Below, one piece after another: positions 23,548-36,149 of a stretch of 64,000 nt of DNA. A model generated the notes under the pieces. That model did not search any database. It saw nothing but the letters and a program-made list of their open reading frames with translations, and had not been told where the DNA came from. Positions within the stretch are counted from its first letter, which is position 1; each line of letters starts with the position of its first letter. Source of the stretch: Thermothielavioides terrestris NRRL 8126 (Eukaryota > Ascomycota > Sordariomycetes > Sordariales > Chaetomiaceae); NCBI RefSeq assembly GCF_000226115.1, contig NC_016460.1, forward strand, positions 558,001-622,000, in the 5' to 3' direction. A program made the translations under genes and the position numbers.

Positions 23548-24715
23548 TCAACGCCCAACGTGATGGTCAACAAAATCGAGGATCGGCTGGATGAACTCGT
23601 TCCACCCTTTGACGTCCGCGCTCTAGTGCATCATCCGCGGTCAGCTTCATTACAACTCGAGCAGTTCAGCAAAACTAGTGGTGGACGGCCAGCCCTACCG
23701 TGTACTTGTGATCCCACACGTGGTCCTCGCCCTCCTCGTACCGCTCGATCACCGGCACGCCCATGTCCCTGAGCGCCCGCGCCATGTCGTAGCTGTGCTG
23801 CACCGGCACCGCCCGGTCGCCGGTGCCGTGCAGGAACGCCGTCGGCGGGTACTGCGTCCGGCCCTCGGCCAGCCGCCGGCGCACCGCCCGCAGCGGCGTC
23901 ACCGACGTGAGGTACTCCTGCACCCGCGCCTCGTCGCCGCCGAACCGGTCGAGGTGCAGCGTCTTCAGGAACAGCGTCGCGCGCAGCGGGTGCTGCGACC
24001 GCCACACGTGCAGCTCCGACTGCAGCCGCGCCCGCCGCGTGTACCGGAACTCGGTCGCCCACCGCCGGCTCAGCTCCTTCTCGTCCACCTCGGCCATCTC
24101 GCGCCACGAGGTCGACGCGTCCAGCAGGTTTGCCGGGTCGCGGTCGCTAAGGAACGCCTCCAGCTCCGCCTCCCCGAACTCGCCCGTCCACGGCCGCGCC
24201 TCCTCCGCCGTGTGCTGCCGCTCCCGCTCCACCAGGTCCGGGATGTCCATCACGCCGTACACGTCGACGATGGCCCGCGGCGGCGGGGCCGCCAGGTGCA
24301 GGCCCATGAGCGTGACGAGCAGGCCGCCGGCGGAGTCGCCGTAGAGCACGTAGCGGTCGACGTCGACCTTGTCCGGGCCGAGGATGGCGGGCAAGTTGGC
24401 GCGCATCCAGGCGACCGCCTCCAGGCAGTCGGCGACCTGCTCGTCCAGCCGCGCCTGCGGCGCCAGCCGGTAGCTGTGCGAGGCCACGTGGTAGCCGCGC
24501 GCGCGGAAGCCCGGGAACACCAGCGGCGGCGGCGTGAAGTGGTGCCCGCCGACGAAGCCGCCGCCGTGCGTCACGCACACGAACGGCGCCGGGGACGAGA
24601 CAGGCGGGTCCGCCGGCCAGACGCGCACCCGCAGCGCGAAGCCGCTGCTCGACGTGAAGGTGTGGTCGCTGAAGCCGGGCTGCGCCGCCCTCGGTCCGCT
24701 GGGCTGGTTGGACAT
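23548..24715 (-). CDS. Alpha/beta hydrolase fold-3 (HSL-like) esterase/lipase
   Basis: Model: exons 24715-23699 and 23622-23548, 363 residues, cytosolic. The oxyanion-hole motif HGGGF is at 50-54, YRLAP at 82-86, the nucleophile elbow GDSAGG at 126-131 (Ser128); Asp300 (GTGDRAVP) and His332 (EDHVWD) complete the triad. Left unspliced, the frame stops soon after the His with an atypical tail. A GTAGGG donor after codon 339 and a CTAG acceptor 76 bases on add 24 residues (ADVKGWNEFIQPILDFV) of the kind expected for the closing helix, so I prefer the spliced form. It may act in secondary metabolism or detoxification; the substrate is unknown. Confidence 0.87.
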
Positions 24716-25884
24716 GGTGGATTGGAAGGGTGCAACTGGGCTGAGTTGAGCGTCTGTCTGATGTTGTTAGGAAAAGAACCTCCGCAGTGAACGGGCGTCA
24801 GCATTTGTAATATCGAGGGGTCGGCGGAAAGGCGGGGCTCCGGAATGCCTGGGTGCCCAGAGACTCGAGAAGACCCAAGGAAGTCAGGCCCGTTTTGCCG
24901 GCTGTATGTACACCGGCCTTAGCGCGGGTAGTGGTTTGAGAATACGAACATTTGGAGGATGCCATGTGGTCCGGTGGGGAGCCGGAGAGGTGGGGCGACC
25001 GGAAGTCTTGAACCGGAGAAGGACGCCGAAGGACGGCAACGGGCTCGTTCGGGACCCGGAGTAGTTTGCGTCAATGTAGATGAAAACGGCAGCCAGTGGG
25101 TAAGACGAGGACATGTTTTCCTTCCATCTAGCGGGCCTTCGCTGATCGGGATGCGTAGGCTAGTACCAGGGACGTGCCCGTTTCTAACTACAACTGCTGC
25201 CTCAAACGAGCAGGCAGGTCAGGGATACAAGCCCACCAACGGCATGGGGGATTGTTGATATCGCGGTGCCGCATTCTCCATCGTTCTCTGTTTCCATCCA
25301 GGAACTTTTGAGAGTGTTCATATTCCGGCGGCTCAAGGGGCTGTTACTGCTCGAGGAAAATGACATGCAACTGAACTGCTCTTGGCATTTGTTGCCCTCT
25401 TTCTGCTAGGCTATCCGGGTGTAATTCGGGATTGGAAGAGCGAGACGATGATGATGCGGCCATCCATGGCCCATTAGGATATACACACTAATTGAAGCGA
25501 AGCTTCAATGACGATGCCTTTCGAATGTGTACTGTGTACACAGAGGAAGCGAGGAAGGAGGCTTTGGTTCATTTACCAGGCCTTTTCGACAAAGTTTCTC
25601 GTACGTAGATTGGATGCCATAGCTGTGCCGTGTCTTGGCGGTGGAGATGTCCCCGATCTTTTTCTCCATCTTTACCCCTTTTGGCTGTGTCTCCTTACAG
25701 TGCCGATCCTGGAACGACGTAGAATGGTGATATCTAGGTACTTACTACGTCGTCGGCTTACGGCACATGTCGGGTCATCGACGGCCGCTTGACGCATCTC
25801 GAGAACGTGGTGTGGTGGGCGCTGTCGAGGGCGACGTTGACGTCATAGTGGTGTAGCGGTGTGGCTTAGCCACTGCAAGGGTTT

Positions 25885-26005
25885 GACCACTGCGAGCCGG
25901 TCGACCACTGCGAGCCGGTTCGACGGTTCGACCACTGCGAGCCGGTTCGACGGTTCGACCACTGCGAGCCGGTTCGACGGTTCGACCACTGCGAGCCGGT
26001 TCAAC
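25885..26005. repeat. 27-bp minisatellite next to telomere-like repeats
   Basis: Three near-perfect copies of a 27-bp unit (CGACGGTTCGACCACTGCGA plus GCCGGTT) start at 25921, 25948 and 25975. They are preceded by two shorter variants holding the core GACCACTGCGAGCCGGT (from about 25885 and 25902). The array reads through on the minus strand as a nine-residue repeat, which is probably meaningless. Confidence 0.9.
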
Positions 26006-26012
26006 CACCTGG

Positions 26013-26213
<201 letters not shown>

Positions 26214-28324
26214 CTCTCCCAGCTAGCTAGCTCGGGTGGTCGTCGGCTACAGTAGGCTACGGGTGGCGATCGCATCGGCCTCGGCCCTTTCAAGCTTCGC
26301 TTCACCACTTACTGGGGCGTGGCACAGTCAAGGGTCTTGTATCGGGACCACATCCAACAAGGTCATCCTCCTGCGTCGAAGGAAGCCACATTCCACATTC
26401 GTCTGCCCGAAGCGGGACGTGGACGTAAGGTTTAAGATATCTGGCCGGATGTGAGCGCCTCATGTGGCTCCGTGTAGTTGGTCCCCAGGAGTGGGAACTC
26501 CCCGTCCTTTTTGGATGACTCTGTACAATGCGGCACACTGCCACCGTAGCTGAAGTAAAAGTCGTCTCCGCCACCGCGAACTGAAATATTGTCGGTTAGC
26601 TGAAACAGGTATGCCCGACGTCGCCCCTTGACTTGCGAAGGATGGAGCGGATGACCGACACGGGAATTGCTTCCGGATCGCATAAGAGAAGAAGACAGGT
26701 TTCGAGGAGTCCTGGAATTGCGGCTGGCTGATCTTGTCCTCCCAGGTCAGATGCCGGCCTTGCTGCTCGTGTTCGGGATTCAACCTGACACGACAAATTG
26801 ACCACAAGGGGGAAAAGCGGCATAGGTCGGGATATACCAAGGAAGAGACTTGACGAAACAATACTTGGACACGTGTGGAAATAAAAGCCCATGTCAACCT
26901 GTGGTCTTAAAGGCTTAAGGCACTGACGATAAGCTCAACTCGGACACTGGCCTTCTGCCACTGGTTCTGTTCCGCGGTTAGAGCCGCGTGGTTTCCATAC
27001 ATCGCAAGGCATCCAGGTCATTGAACCAAGAGATCTAGAACGGGCAAGTAACCAAGCCCCACCCGAAGCAACTAGACAATATCCCTCTGGCTCGTTGATT
27101 TCTAGTCCTTTCAAACGTCCCAACCCTCATAAATACAAGCGCAAAATATCGTGTACGCCTCGCACCTTCAGGCTACAAATCGCCGATTTGGGTTGTTGCC
27201 CCCGAGTCTGAACTCGGTGCCAGACTAAATTGGCCTGATGAGAATTTCAAGAAGACCAGAGATAAGGCTGAATGAGAAGACGGTAAGGTTTAACACATTG
27301 GGCCAGAGCAGTGTACAACCACACTTTGAAGAGACATGAGACTGGGGCAGGTCAGCCTGGAAGGGAGCGTCATCCACACACACCCAGACACATCGCATGC
27401 GGGAGTGCAGAGCGAAGCTCAAGGGTAGGGATTGATTTACTCGCTTCCCAGGTGCACATGGTACATGGCAAGTGCCGACTCTGACGCGATCTACTGTGGA
27501 GTTATTCCGCACACACCGCCGAGGAAAATGGCGGTTTAATCACGATTCAGGGGCTTATCTTGGCATCCACCCAACAAACCAACAGACCACAGTGCGCACA
27601 GCCTCATCCACTGGCCTTCATATGACAACAGTCGTTCACGACGCATTGAATACCACCAATGACTACTCCAAGCAATGCAAGCCCATGTACTGACGCAACA
27701 CCCCTATATACATAAACCAGGGGCAAGCGACTCACGAGCCCGTCGGCCCGATCTCCTGGCCTTCAGCGGCCGCCTGCCCCTGGACTCTGTCCCAGTCTCC
27801 CTGGCCTTCCCACCTTCCCTCCCCTCCCAGCAGTCTGCAGTCACCACCAGCGCGCCCACCACACAAAAGCATTGGGGATTTACACCTCTTCTCTTCCCCC
27901 GACTCCTAACACCCTTTTGAGCTGACTAGGGACCGTAGGTAACAGCCGCTTTCCAAACCGGGTATTCTGTATATACGACGATATAGGAGGCACAGCAACG
28001 GAGAGAAAGGGAAGAACAATAGGAAGCAAAGGAGAAAATAAACAAAAGAAGGAAAAGGAAAGTACCCGGTTGATTTGGTTCGCCTATATAAGAAAGGTTG
28101 CATGCAATGCCACCAAATGCCCCGAGGAGTAGGTATCTTATCCAGAAACCGAGACCGACACAGAAGACGGGAGATATATATCGTCGTGTTTCTTTTCGGT
28201 CGTGAGGGTAGAAAAGTTGTTTCGGAAATATACGGAAGTAGGTAGGTAGGTAGGTTGGTTGTTGGTAGGCTGATTAGGAGGTACCGGCGTGGGTCTGGAA
28301 ACGAACGGCAAACGGATGCCATAA

Positions 28325-29975
28325 TCACGGCGGGGGCTGGGAGCGGTCAGCGTCGTGGTACGGCCGGGGCGCGGCGCCGTTGCCGTTGCCGTTGGCCATG
28401 GGGCCGTAGCCCTTCTCGGCCAGGGAGGCCTTGCCGTCGGCGCCGGCGCCGGCGAGGTCGTCGTCGTCGTCGCTGAACACCTTGTTCTCGAGCCACTGGG
28501 TCGCGCGGGCGCAGGCGGTGTCGACCCACTTCATCCACGCCCAGGCGGCGGTGTAGGTCAGGGCGGTGAAGACGACGATGGCGACGAGCTTGTGCGCGCC
28601 GCCGCGGGGCTGGAGCCACTCCTGCTGGCGGGGCGAGCCGTCCTCGTTGTGGCCGGCCGGCTCCCACGGCTCGCCGGTGATGCCGTACACGATCCAGATG
28701 CCGACGGTGCGCAGGATGGTGCCGTGCACGAGGTAGACGGCGAACGAGTGGTGGCCGAGCCAGAGCAGCAGGGGGTGCGAGAGCAGCTTCTGCAGCACCG
28801 GCGCCAGGAAGAGCGACACGGACACGCACATGATGAAGAAGGCCGACGTGCGCCGCAGCACGTCGGACCCCTTGGGCACCACGATGCTGCCGCGGCTCTG
28901 GTCGCCGGCCGGGTCGACCAGGATGCGGCGGAGCGTCCGGGACCAGCCGGCCCAGTCGTCGTGCTCGGCCGGGTAGGAGCCGACGAAGCCGCCGATTAAG
29001 AGGATGATGGGGACCACGACGAAGGTGAGCAGGCGCTGGTGGGAGGAGATGTAGTTTTGCGTCGGTCGGTGCTGCGCGAGCTCGGCGAGGAGGGTGCCGA
29101 GGGCGAGCATGGCGCCGAACGTTTCTGCGTCTGGTCAGCCTCTTCTTAAAGAGTCCGGATGTACGGCGCGGTTACACCGCTGCCACAGTCTGCATGGGCC
29201 GCAGCAACGTACCTGTCAGGGCGTTGACGTTCATCAGCCAGTACGTGATGAGGAGCACATGCACCAGCATCCGGTACTTGAACCGCATCCCGATGGTGGC
29301 CGCCAGCACGATGTAGACCTGGAACGCCCCGATCAGCAGCGGGCGCATGGCCCACTGGTGCCTGTCATATTGGTTCTCCGTGTTCGTCCACGTGGTGAGC
29401 GCGCTGGCGAAGAGCCGCCTCACGTTGTCCGCGAACGGAATGTCGTCGGGCGCGTCGAAGCGGACCCAGTAGTTATCACACCGGTTCGCCGTCTTGTAGC
29501 CGCCCAAGACCGACAGGACGAAGCTGATGAAGGTCGCGATCAAGGCGGGGAGCACGAGCCGTGGCGGGCGGCGGAAGGCGCTCCGGGCGACCGACTTGAG
29601 CGCGGCGGGCGCATTGCCCTGCTGGTAAGCGAGCTTCAGGGGCTTGTAAGCACACACGAAGCCGGTCAGGAAGGCGAATATGGGCACGCCAATGCGGCCC
29701 TGCCATGGTATTCGCAGGTAAGGCAGCTGCAGCAGCCTCGGGGCCGCATGCTCGTTGTCGGCCGGGAAGAACAGGGGGTAATCAAACGCTCGCGCGATGT
29801 GGGTGACGATGACGAGCACGGAGGTGAGGCCTCGGAGACCCTGCGGGAGGAAAAAAAAAAAAAAATATGTCGAGTTAGCAACGGGAGTGGGAGTAGGGGC
29901 TCAACGCGAGGGAACCCAAGGAAGGCGACGCACCTCAACCCACTTGATGTTCCGCTGACTTGGCCTCGCGCTCAT
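28325..29975 (-). CDS. Acyltransferase-3 family integral membrane protein
   Basis: Model: exons 29975-29934, 29840-29213 and 29124-28325, 489 residues. Members transfer acyl groups to exported sugars, lipids or secondary metabolites. The first exon gives 14 residues (ending IKWVE); exon 2 opens with GLRGLTSVLVIVTHIARAF, the usual catalytic-histidine entry of the Acyl_transf_3 family (RGxxxxxVxxxH). RIGVPIFAFLTGFVCAYK follows, then about ten hydrophobic spans, including LLLWLGHHSFAVYLVHGTIL, the typical last part of the domain. The tail (about 440-489) is acidic, with an Asp run, then Gly/Asn-rich, probably cytosolic and disordered. The first intron contains an A run on the plus strand (T run before the acceptor). 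Substrate unknown. Confidence 0.88.
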
Positions 29976-32152
29976 GTTACCGGCCGCCCTCTGACCACCG
30001 TCGAATCCCTCGAATTAAGTCTAAAGGAACGAACAAAGGCAGTGGGACAAACGGGACGAGTGGAAGCGAGCGCAAGAAAAGAACAATAAGGAATTACTCC
30101 GGCGCGGTTGGCCTTTTTCTGCCTCCGACACCCAAAGCGGAATGACCAGGTTATCGAGCGAGCGAGCGACGAGCGAGCGAGAGTCAAGAAGTGGAGTATC
30201 CCCAACTCAAAGGTCGAGACCCAAGAGACACTGGACTCCCGCGGATTGATCCGAGACAAGAAGCGAATGACGCTATCGGCGGTGAGGCACCCCGGATGCG
30301 CAGGTCGATACTAGAATTACCAGTACTCGGGGCCGTTCAAGGAGACGGCGGCGATGGGAGTTGGAGGCGGCCGCCGGCGGTGGGCACGGAAGGGAATCAG
30401 GAGGTGACAGTGACAGCGACGGCCCAGGTGCATTGGCGTGCGCACTCGGCGGTCCAAAAGTGGGTGGAGCACGGCAGGGTTGCCGATGGCCGGGCTTCGA
30501 ATCTGCGAATCTCGGATCTCGCCTTCGACGTCCGTCGCTGGCCGCCGTGTTACTGGGCTGCGAGGTTGATGCGGGGGGTGGGGGTGACGCGACTCGTGCT
30601 GGATGGAAGGGTAGAATGGTTCAACCCCGGCAGCCGGCAATGTCGGGCATGGAAGCGGTTTTGTCGGCTCGAGTTCGGTCTCGTGTGGTGGCGGAACTGG
30701 CGGGTTGGGAACGGGATGGACGGGTTATTCTTATTGGGAACGTCACTTGTCAGGTCGCTGCGACATCCGCTCGTCGATGTCATGCCCTGATTGGCATGCG
30801 ATCCCACATTGCCAAGAGAGCCAAGACGAGACAAAAAGAAGAGGCCAACAGAGACTGGGGAAAGAAATTCAGGGGACGCGGTGGGGTGCCACTTTTGTTC
30901 GGCCGTCGCTCTCGCTCTCCATCGGGGCGACCCAGCTGGGCTGTTCTGTTTCTTCGATGGACTAAATCCGACCCATCGTAGTGTCTTCCGTTGTGTTGAC
31001 CCGGTTATGCGCCAGTCGAGGGGAAAGGCGAATCGCGGGCGGCGTGGAGCGCTTCAGCTCACTCACACTGCAGCTTGGGCTGAGGGCTGACGCGGCCTTC
31101 AAGCCGCAAGGGTCCATGCCGCAGCCTCTCCCCTGCGCGCCCTGCCAACCTTGTGCCTCCCCTGGGTCGACCGATTCTCACGAAGGGGGCAATGGAAGCC
31201 CACCCGCTTGTTTGCTCGATGCCGCGCCCAGAAGTGGCGCACCTCGTGTGTGGAGAGCAAGAATACCTTGGGTGATGGTTAATTACAAGTACCAGTTCAA
31301 TCGGCCTTTGATGACAGCAGTTGTCTGGGCATTGCACCAACAATGGCCGATAGCTGCTGGTTTGCCGTCAAAAAGAAAAAGAAAAAGTTAACCCTTGGCG
31401 GGCCATCACGCACCAGCAAGTGCCAGCACTCACCGCACCCTTGGCAGAGGGCCAACCACAGCAGGCATTGCTGGTCACTGTCAAAGACGGAGTTTTCTTC
31501 AAATCACTCCGGCAAGGACGCAGCGCTCTTTGCCCAAACCAGCTTAGCAGCAATGCGCCCTGCCGCCGTTGGTCCAGGAGCCGGAGTCTTGGCGCGGCTC
31601 CTCATTGGCAGGCAGTCCCTCGAGGAATTTCCGCTGGGTCATTGGACCCGCAGGCCACGCAAGCCCTTCCGAAGCGATCGTGGGTCCATGCAGATTCGCG
31701 AATTTAGCCGTTCGTGAACCGGCGCCGACCGGGACCCGGCCGGCCGGAGCAGACTGATGGAATCACGCGATCACGGCGAGGAAGAGCGAGGAATTTGAGA
31801 AGACGTGAAGGATGGGCAAGGAGCGCATCACGAGCTTCGCACGAGATCGCATCTTCGATGTGTAGCGCCATTGCTGCGTGCCATTGGGTGAAAGCTTGAG
31901 GATGGATCCTTTGCTGCCTCGAGTCCAGCTACCTGTTAACGCGAAGTGGAAGGCGCTGACCACTAAGAGCGCTTGGATGTTAACTAGCTCCACCGCTCGC
32001 TCTATACTATTCTGTGGTGGAAGTGAACCTTTCTCCCCCTTGAAGACCTTGGCCTTAAAGGAACGGAGTACGGATATATTACTCATCGCTGAACTTGATT
32101 AGGCCAAAACTGACTCGCATTAGTGATATGTATGAACATCCTCCGTACAATA
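29976..32152. other. Intergenic, no supported gene
   Basis: Promoter side of the acyltransferase. A 199-codon plus frame (30191-30790) and a 107-codon minus frame (32086-31763) show no recognised features and overlap equally long frames. Nothing further is supported. Confidence 0.45.
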
Positions 32153-32515
32153 CAATGCTTGTTTGTTTGTTAGTTTGGTTCTTACCCCCACTTTTTGACA
32201 AGGGGCTACAGCCAACCAAAGTCGGCCTTTTGACCCGCCTGTTCCGTTCTCTAGCCTCATCACTCTCCAGACTCCAAGATCAAGTGAGGCACGTTCGAGT
32301 ATAGTGAAGCAGTGGATTGAACGCAATTTTCCTATCTAGCTAACTGGCCAGGTACCGAAGGAAGCTGCATTACTGGCAGAGGCTGCAGTGCCCCTGACTT
32401 TCTATTGCGGTTAGTCTCTTCTATGCCAAGACGGGTAGGAAGGTACCTGTGCTTTAGAGCCCCTGTCGTGATCCACCATAAGTACCAAGCTAACGAACAA
32501 ACAAGGGGGGCATTG
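32153..32515. mobile_element. MITE copy A (TA-flanked, terminal inverted repeats)
   Basis: A 363-bp element flanked by TA at both ends (32151-32152 and 32516-32517). Left terminus CAATGC then TTGTTTGTTTGTTAGTTTGG; right terminus, read on the other strand, CAATGCCCCCC then TTGTTTGTTCGTTAGCTTGG. It aligns along nearly its whole length with 62182-62527. No coding capacity is seen. TA target choice and CA-start repeats fit a non-autonomous Tc1/mariner-class element; the mobilising transposase is unknown. Confidence 0.85.
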
Positions 32516-33370
32516 TACACTACGGAATACACTATTCCGCACCGGGAGAAGCCCATCTGATAACGCTGTCCCTTTTTCGTTACACTAGTGTGTCGTGTAA
32601 GGTAGTTACCGTAGTGAGTGCACTGCGGTATGTTGTGGAGGGGCGAGCTGGCAACGGTGATGGGCTGCCAACTGGCTGTCTGGCATGGGCCGAGTCGCGG
32701 AAATTGAGGCTCGCTCTCGCGACCGGGAACACGGCGTCGTGTCAGGGCCCCTCTACCCTCCAGTTGAGCTAACATAGGAAAGATCATCCGACAATCTTCA
32801 GGGCCGGCGCAGGTGCAATCTCACGTTACACGCTGCGCCGTGGCCAATGGTAGTACAGGTCTCGTGAACACTCCGTTGTGTCTGCAGGTATGGAGTGTAG
32901 AAGGTTGCTTGTTGATCATGGGCTGTGTCCCAACAAAAGCATGTGATTCTTTTTCTCGTGATTACATATTCCGGACATAATGTATTCCGTCCACTACACT
33001 CGAAGTTGTGCCACCTGTGGCTTTGCTGTTCGGATCATGGCTGCACATCAAAAGCTTCGATGCTCGATGCTTTTCACCTTAGGCAACTTAATGCTTCCTT
33101 ACACTCAGGCCAGGAGATGGTGACCTGGGGAGGCACTTCTCAACCACCATCACTGACGGAGTCGCACCTAAGTGGTTTCTGAATAACTATTCCTGTGCAA
33201 TTCGCTGTCAACATCAACCCTGGACATTTTCTCACCGTAAACTTGTGTCATCGTTGGGCAAGAGAAGGATCCCGTCAGGGACAGCGAAGAGACTCTCATG
33301 ACCCCGACGAAACGGATTCGACCGATACAACCCTAGGCTTACTATGAATGATACAAATCAACACTAACTA
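32516..33370. other. Left flank of the transposon island
   Basis: Moderate base composition, not strongly TpA-rich. No gene or repeat is supported; short frames only. Confidence 0.5.
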
Positions 33371-33449
33371 CCCGAGGGCCAAAGGAAAAGTGGGTATTTT
33401 CGCAGCCCTCTCTTCTTCCAGAAGAGAGGGGCACAAAATTGCCGGACAC

Positions 33450-33709
33450 TGTAACGTGCTGGCCTTATAGCGTCTGCAGATAAGCGTACGATGTTCTATT
33501 CAACTACCTTAAGGAGAGAAAAGGAGAAGTACAGGTTGCGGCCTTTGCGCATAGAGTTTTTAGGGGCTCGCGTACAGGGGGCTCGGACCGATGTTATTCC
33601 AGGCGCGAGGCGGGCCCGCTACGGGCCTACCGCGGGTCCGTCCTAGGACCGCTATAGATCCTGGGCGTAGCCCTATATACCTAGCCCAGGTATAGCCCAG
33701 TCCGTAATA
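33450..33709 (-). repeat. LTR, left copy (3' LTR in coding orientation)
   Basis: 260 bp, aligned end to end with 40600-40857; the copies differ mainly by C/T and G/A changes. This copy keeps more G and C than the right one. In coding orientation the LTR starts T(G/A)TTA and ends ACA. Confidence 0.88.
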
Positions 33710-34065
33710 TACCCCCCCCCTCTAGATAGGGGTCGAATCGGGGTAGGCGTAGTGTAGCGTTGGGCACGGATCAGGCTTGGCGCAGGGTCGGCTATAGCGA
33801 ACGCTAGTGCCTACCCCTAGCTATACGGTGCCTAGTTCGTCGTTAGGGCGGTTTAGCGTAGTTGCCTACTAGGAGCTCGCTGCTTATAGCGATCCTACTA
33901 CCTAGCCGTGGATTGTTTATTTACATCGTTCTTATAGGGTGCCGATTAGCCCTTTCCCTATTTTATACTCTCTCCTATAGTAACTACGCTACGTATAGTA
34001 TATCTACTGATTATACGTGACCTAGCCCCCTCTTGTACCCTCAAAAACCCTCCTTCCTATAAACT

Positions 34066-35466
34066 TTGTGCTCTATGTCTTTTCTCGCTTCTATTGTATA
34101 CTCCTATCCTCCCTCTTCTTTGTACATTGGCTCTTCCTACCTCGTCTTCGCCTTGTATATATCTCCTTATCTTCTTATATATAGTAACGCCTACGTCGTC
34201 CTCGCTATTTTCGTCGTATATTTGTTCTATACCCTATCGGCAATATTCGTTGTTTTCTATACGACTGTTCTACGTCTACGACATTACCGCTTCGACCCTA
34301 TAGCAGACTTGATAAGAGCCTACTATATATTTAGTTTATTCCTATAGCTCGCCTACCTTATTTTTGCTCGTACCCTCTAGAATATCGGCTATAGTCGCTT
34401 CGCTTAGTAGTAGCGAAGAAGGACGTTGTCCTAGAGGAGATAACAATTAGGACTACAATATATATTATCCCCTATTATACCCGCTTCGGCTCTAGGCTAG
34501 AAGCTAACAATATCTTAGATAGAACTATAATAATCGTAATAACTCCTTTCGTTACGCTATTAGCGGCTATATTGTCGAAGGCGACTTAGATAACGAGGAC
34601 AACGCCTTTCCTAAAGAGGAGGAGGATATCTGCTTAAACTATATTAAGCGGCTTATATATAGTAACTTCGTTAAATATGTCTAAGGCTATAGAAAGAGCT
34701 ATATAGAATGTACTAAATCGTATACTAAGTGCTATTAGGATCTAGCACTCTAGGCGATCAACGTCTTCTAGTATATAGGCTTAAAACGCCTAGTTAAATT
34801 CTATATCGACAATAAAGTCGTTGTAGAGCCTACTTAGAAGAAGACTAAGACTAAGCCTATCCGCTATACCATCTTAAAGGCACCGTTTATCGCCTTTATA
34901 TATAGTTTCTATAACGCGATTAGTATAGCTTTAATATATTGATCTTTAGCACGTTTAGCCTTCGCCTTCGATACGCCTCTAGCTACCCCTTCTACGCCTT
35001 CGACCCTAGGCTAGCAAGGAGCCCTAGTTCTATATTAGGCTCCTTAAGACAATCTCGCCCTATAGTACTATAGTCGCCTAGTTAAGTATATAGTGCAACA
35101 TCTTAGTTCCTCCTAGTAGGAGAATCGGTGTATTATAAAGGCCATTTATACTATAGTGTAGTCTTAAGTAACTGTCCTAGAGACAAATTTATACCTCGCT
35201 AAGTACGTTATTATATTCACTTCTCCTTCGCCTATCTATACCCCTTAGGGGCCCTGCCCCCGCTACTCCCCCTATATACGCCTACCCCCCTTCGACCTAT
35301 ACTACGGTCGAAGCCTGTCCTCCCCTATAGAGGACGTACTATATGCCTGTCAAGCGTATATACCGCCCCTACCTCGGACCCCTTGTATACCTACCCCGTC
35401 TATATACCTATTCGAAGATAAGGAGGAGGACTTTGCTAATATAGGTCCTGTTATAGACCCTAAATA
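34066..35466 (+). pseudogene. Antisense extra ORF remnant inside the chromovirus
   Basis: Between the chromodomain and the left LTR, the plus strand (opposite to gag-pol) keeps an extended frame, broken mostly by TAG/TAA at former Trp or Gln codons. Readable blocks lie at about 34560-34900 (acidic run then KSYIECTKSYTKCY-like) and 34900-35460 (Pro/Ser/Thr-rich). An uninterrupted 93-codon frame also lies at 34066-34347. Extra ORFs near the 3' LTR, sometimes antisense, are known in some plant Ty3 elements; I do not recognise this protein. Could be a captured gene or a chance frame. Confidence 0.45.
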
Positions 35467-35659
35467 AGTGATATTGCCTATACGTCCTATTGTCTTTTTA
35501 TATATAGTTATATCCTAGTTGGTTTTAAGAGGATGATTGGACTTAGGTATATCGTAGTTTCCCTATACTTAGGTAGTTGTATTTGTCTAAGTTGTTAGTC
35601 TTTATAGAGTAGTCTATATATAAATATAACGTTTCCCCTTCCTCCTCCAATTCGACATC

Positions 35660-35850
35660 GGCCCATCGTTGTACTACATATCTCCCTATTCCTATTCGAA
35701 CTCATTAAGTATAGTAGTATTTAAAAAGTTCTCTAAGGGCTCCTACATTGGTTTATTATAATCTACCTACTTGATATATACGTTGCGATTATTACCCTTC
35801 CCTCTTATATTCTAAGCTTTGAGGATCGCCTCTACCCTATACTCTTACTA
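35660..35850 (-). pseudogene. Chromodomain remnant at the integrase C-terminus
   Basis: The minus frame from about 35846 reads EYRVEAILKA, a spacer, then VYIK-stop-VDYNKPM-stop-EPLENF. This is the chromodomain pattern in which a Tyr-Val-Lys-Trp strand and a Pro-Thr-Trp-Glu-Pro turn are each hit at the tryptophan (TGG to TAG). It ends LNEFE near 35696. Chromodomains in this position target insertion to heterochromatin in chromoviruses. Confidence 0.8.
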
Positions 35851-36149
35851 GGGAATACCCTCCTCTGATATTACCTATATAGGGTCTAGTCGCTTATCTA
35901 TAACTTTCTATAAAGGGAGCGAATCGGAGGCTACTTACTAGACTAGGTCAATATAGAAGGTTAGGTATAGGCTACTTAATATATTAAGCGTTACTGTTAG
36001 AGGGGTAGGTACTATAATCACTTTATACTTGGCATTTAGCTAGTCGAGCTTCTTACTAGGGCGGTTCGTCTTTATATTGTATAGGGAGAGCTATACCTCG
36101 TCTTCTACCTAGAACTGCTTAGCTAGGCAATAGGAGCGGTTCGTATTCG

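Noticed and set aside
25885..26005. CRISPR-like look of the 27-bp repeats
   Set aside because: Copies are directly tandem, with no unique spacers; genome is eukaryotic.
29094..30089. 331-codon plus frame
   Set aside because: Antisense shadow of the acyltransferase gene.
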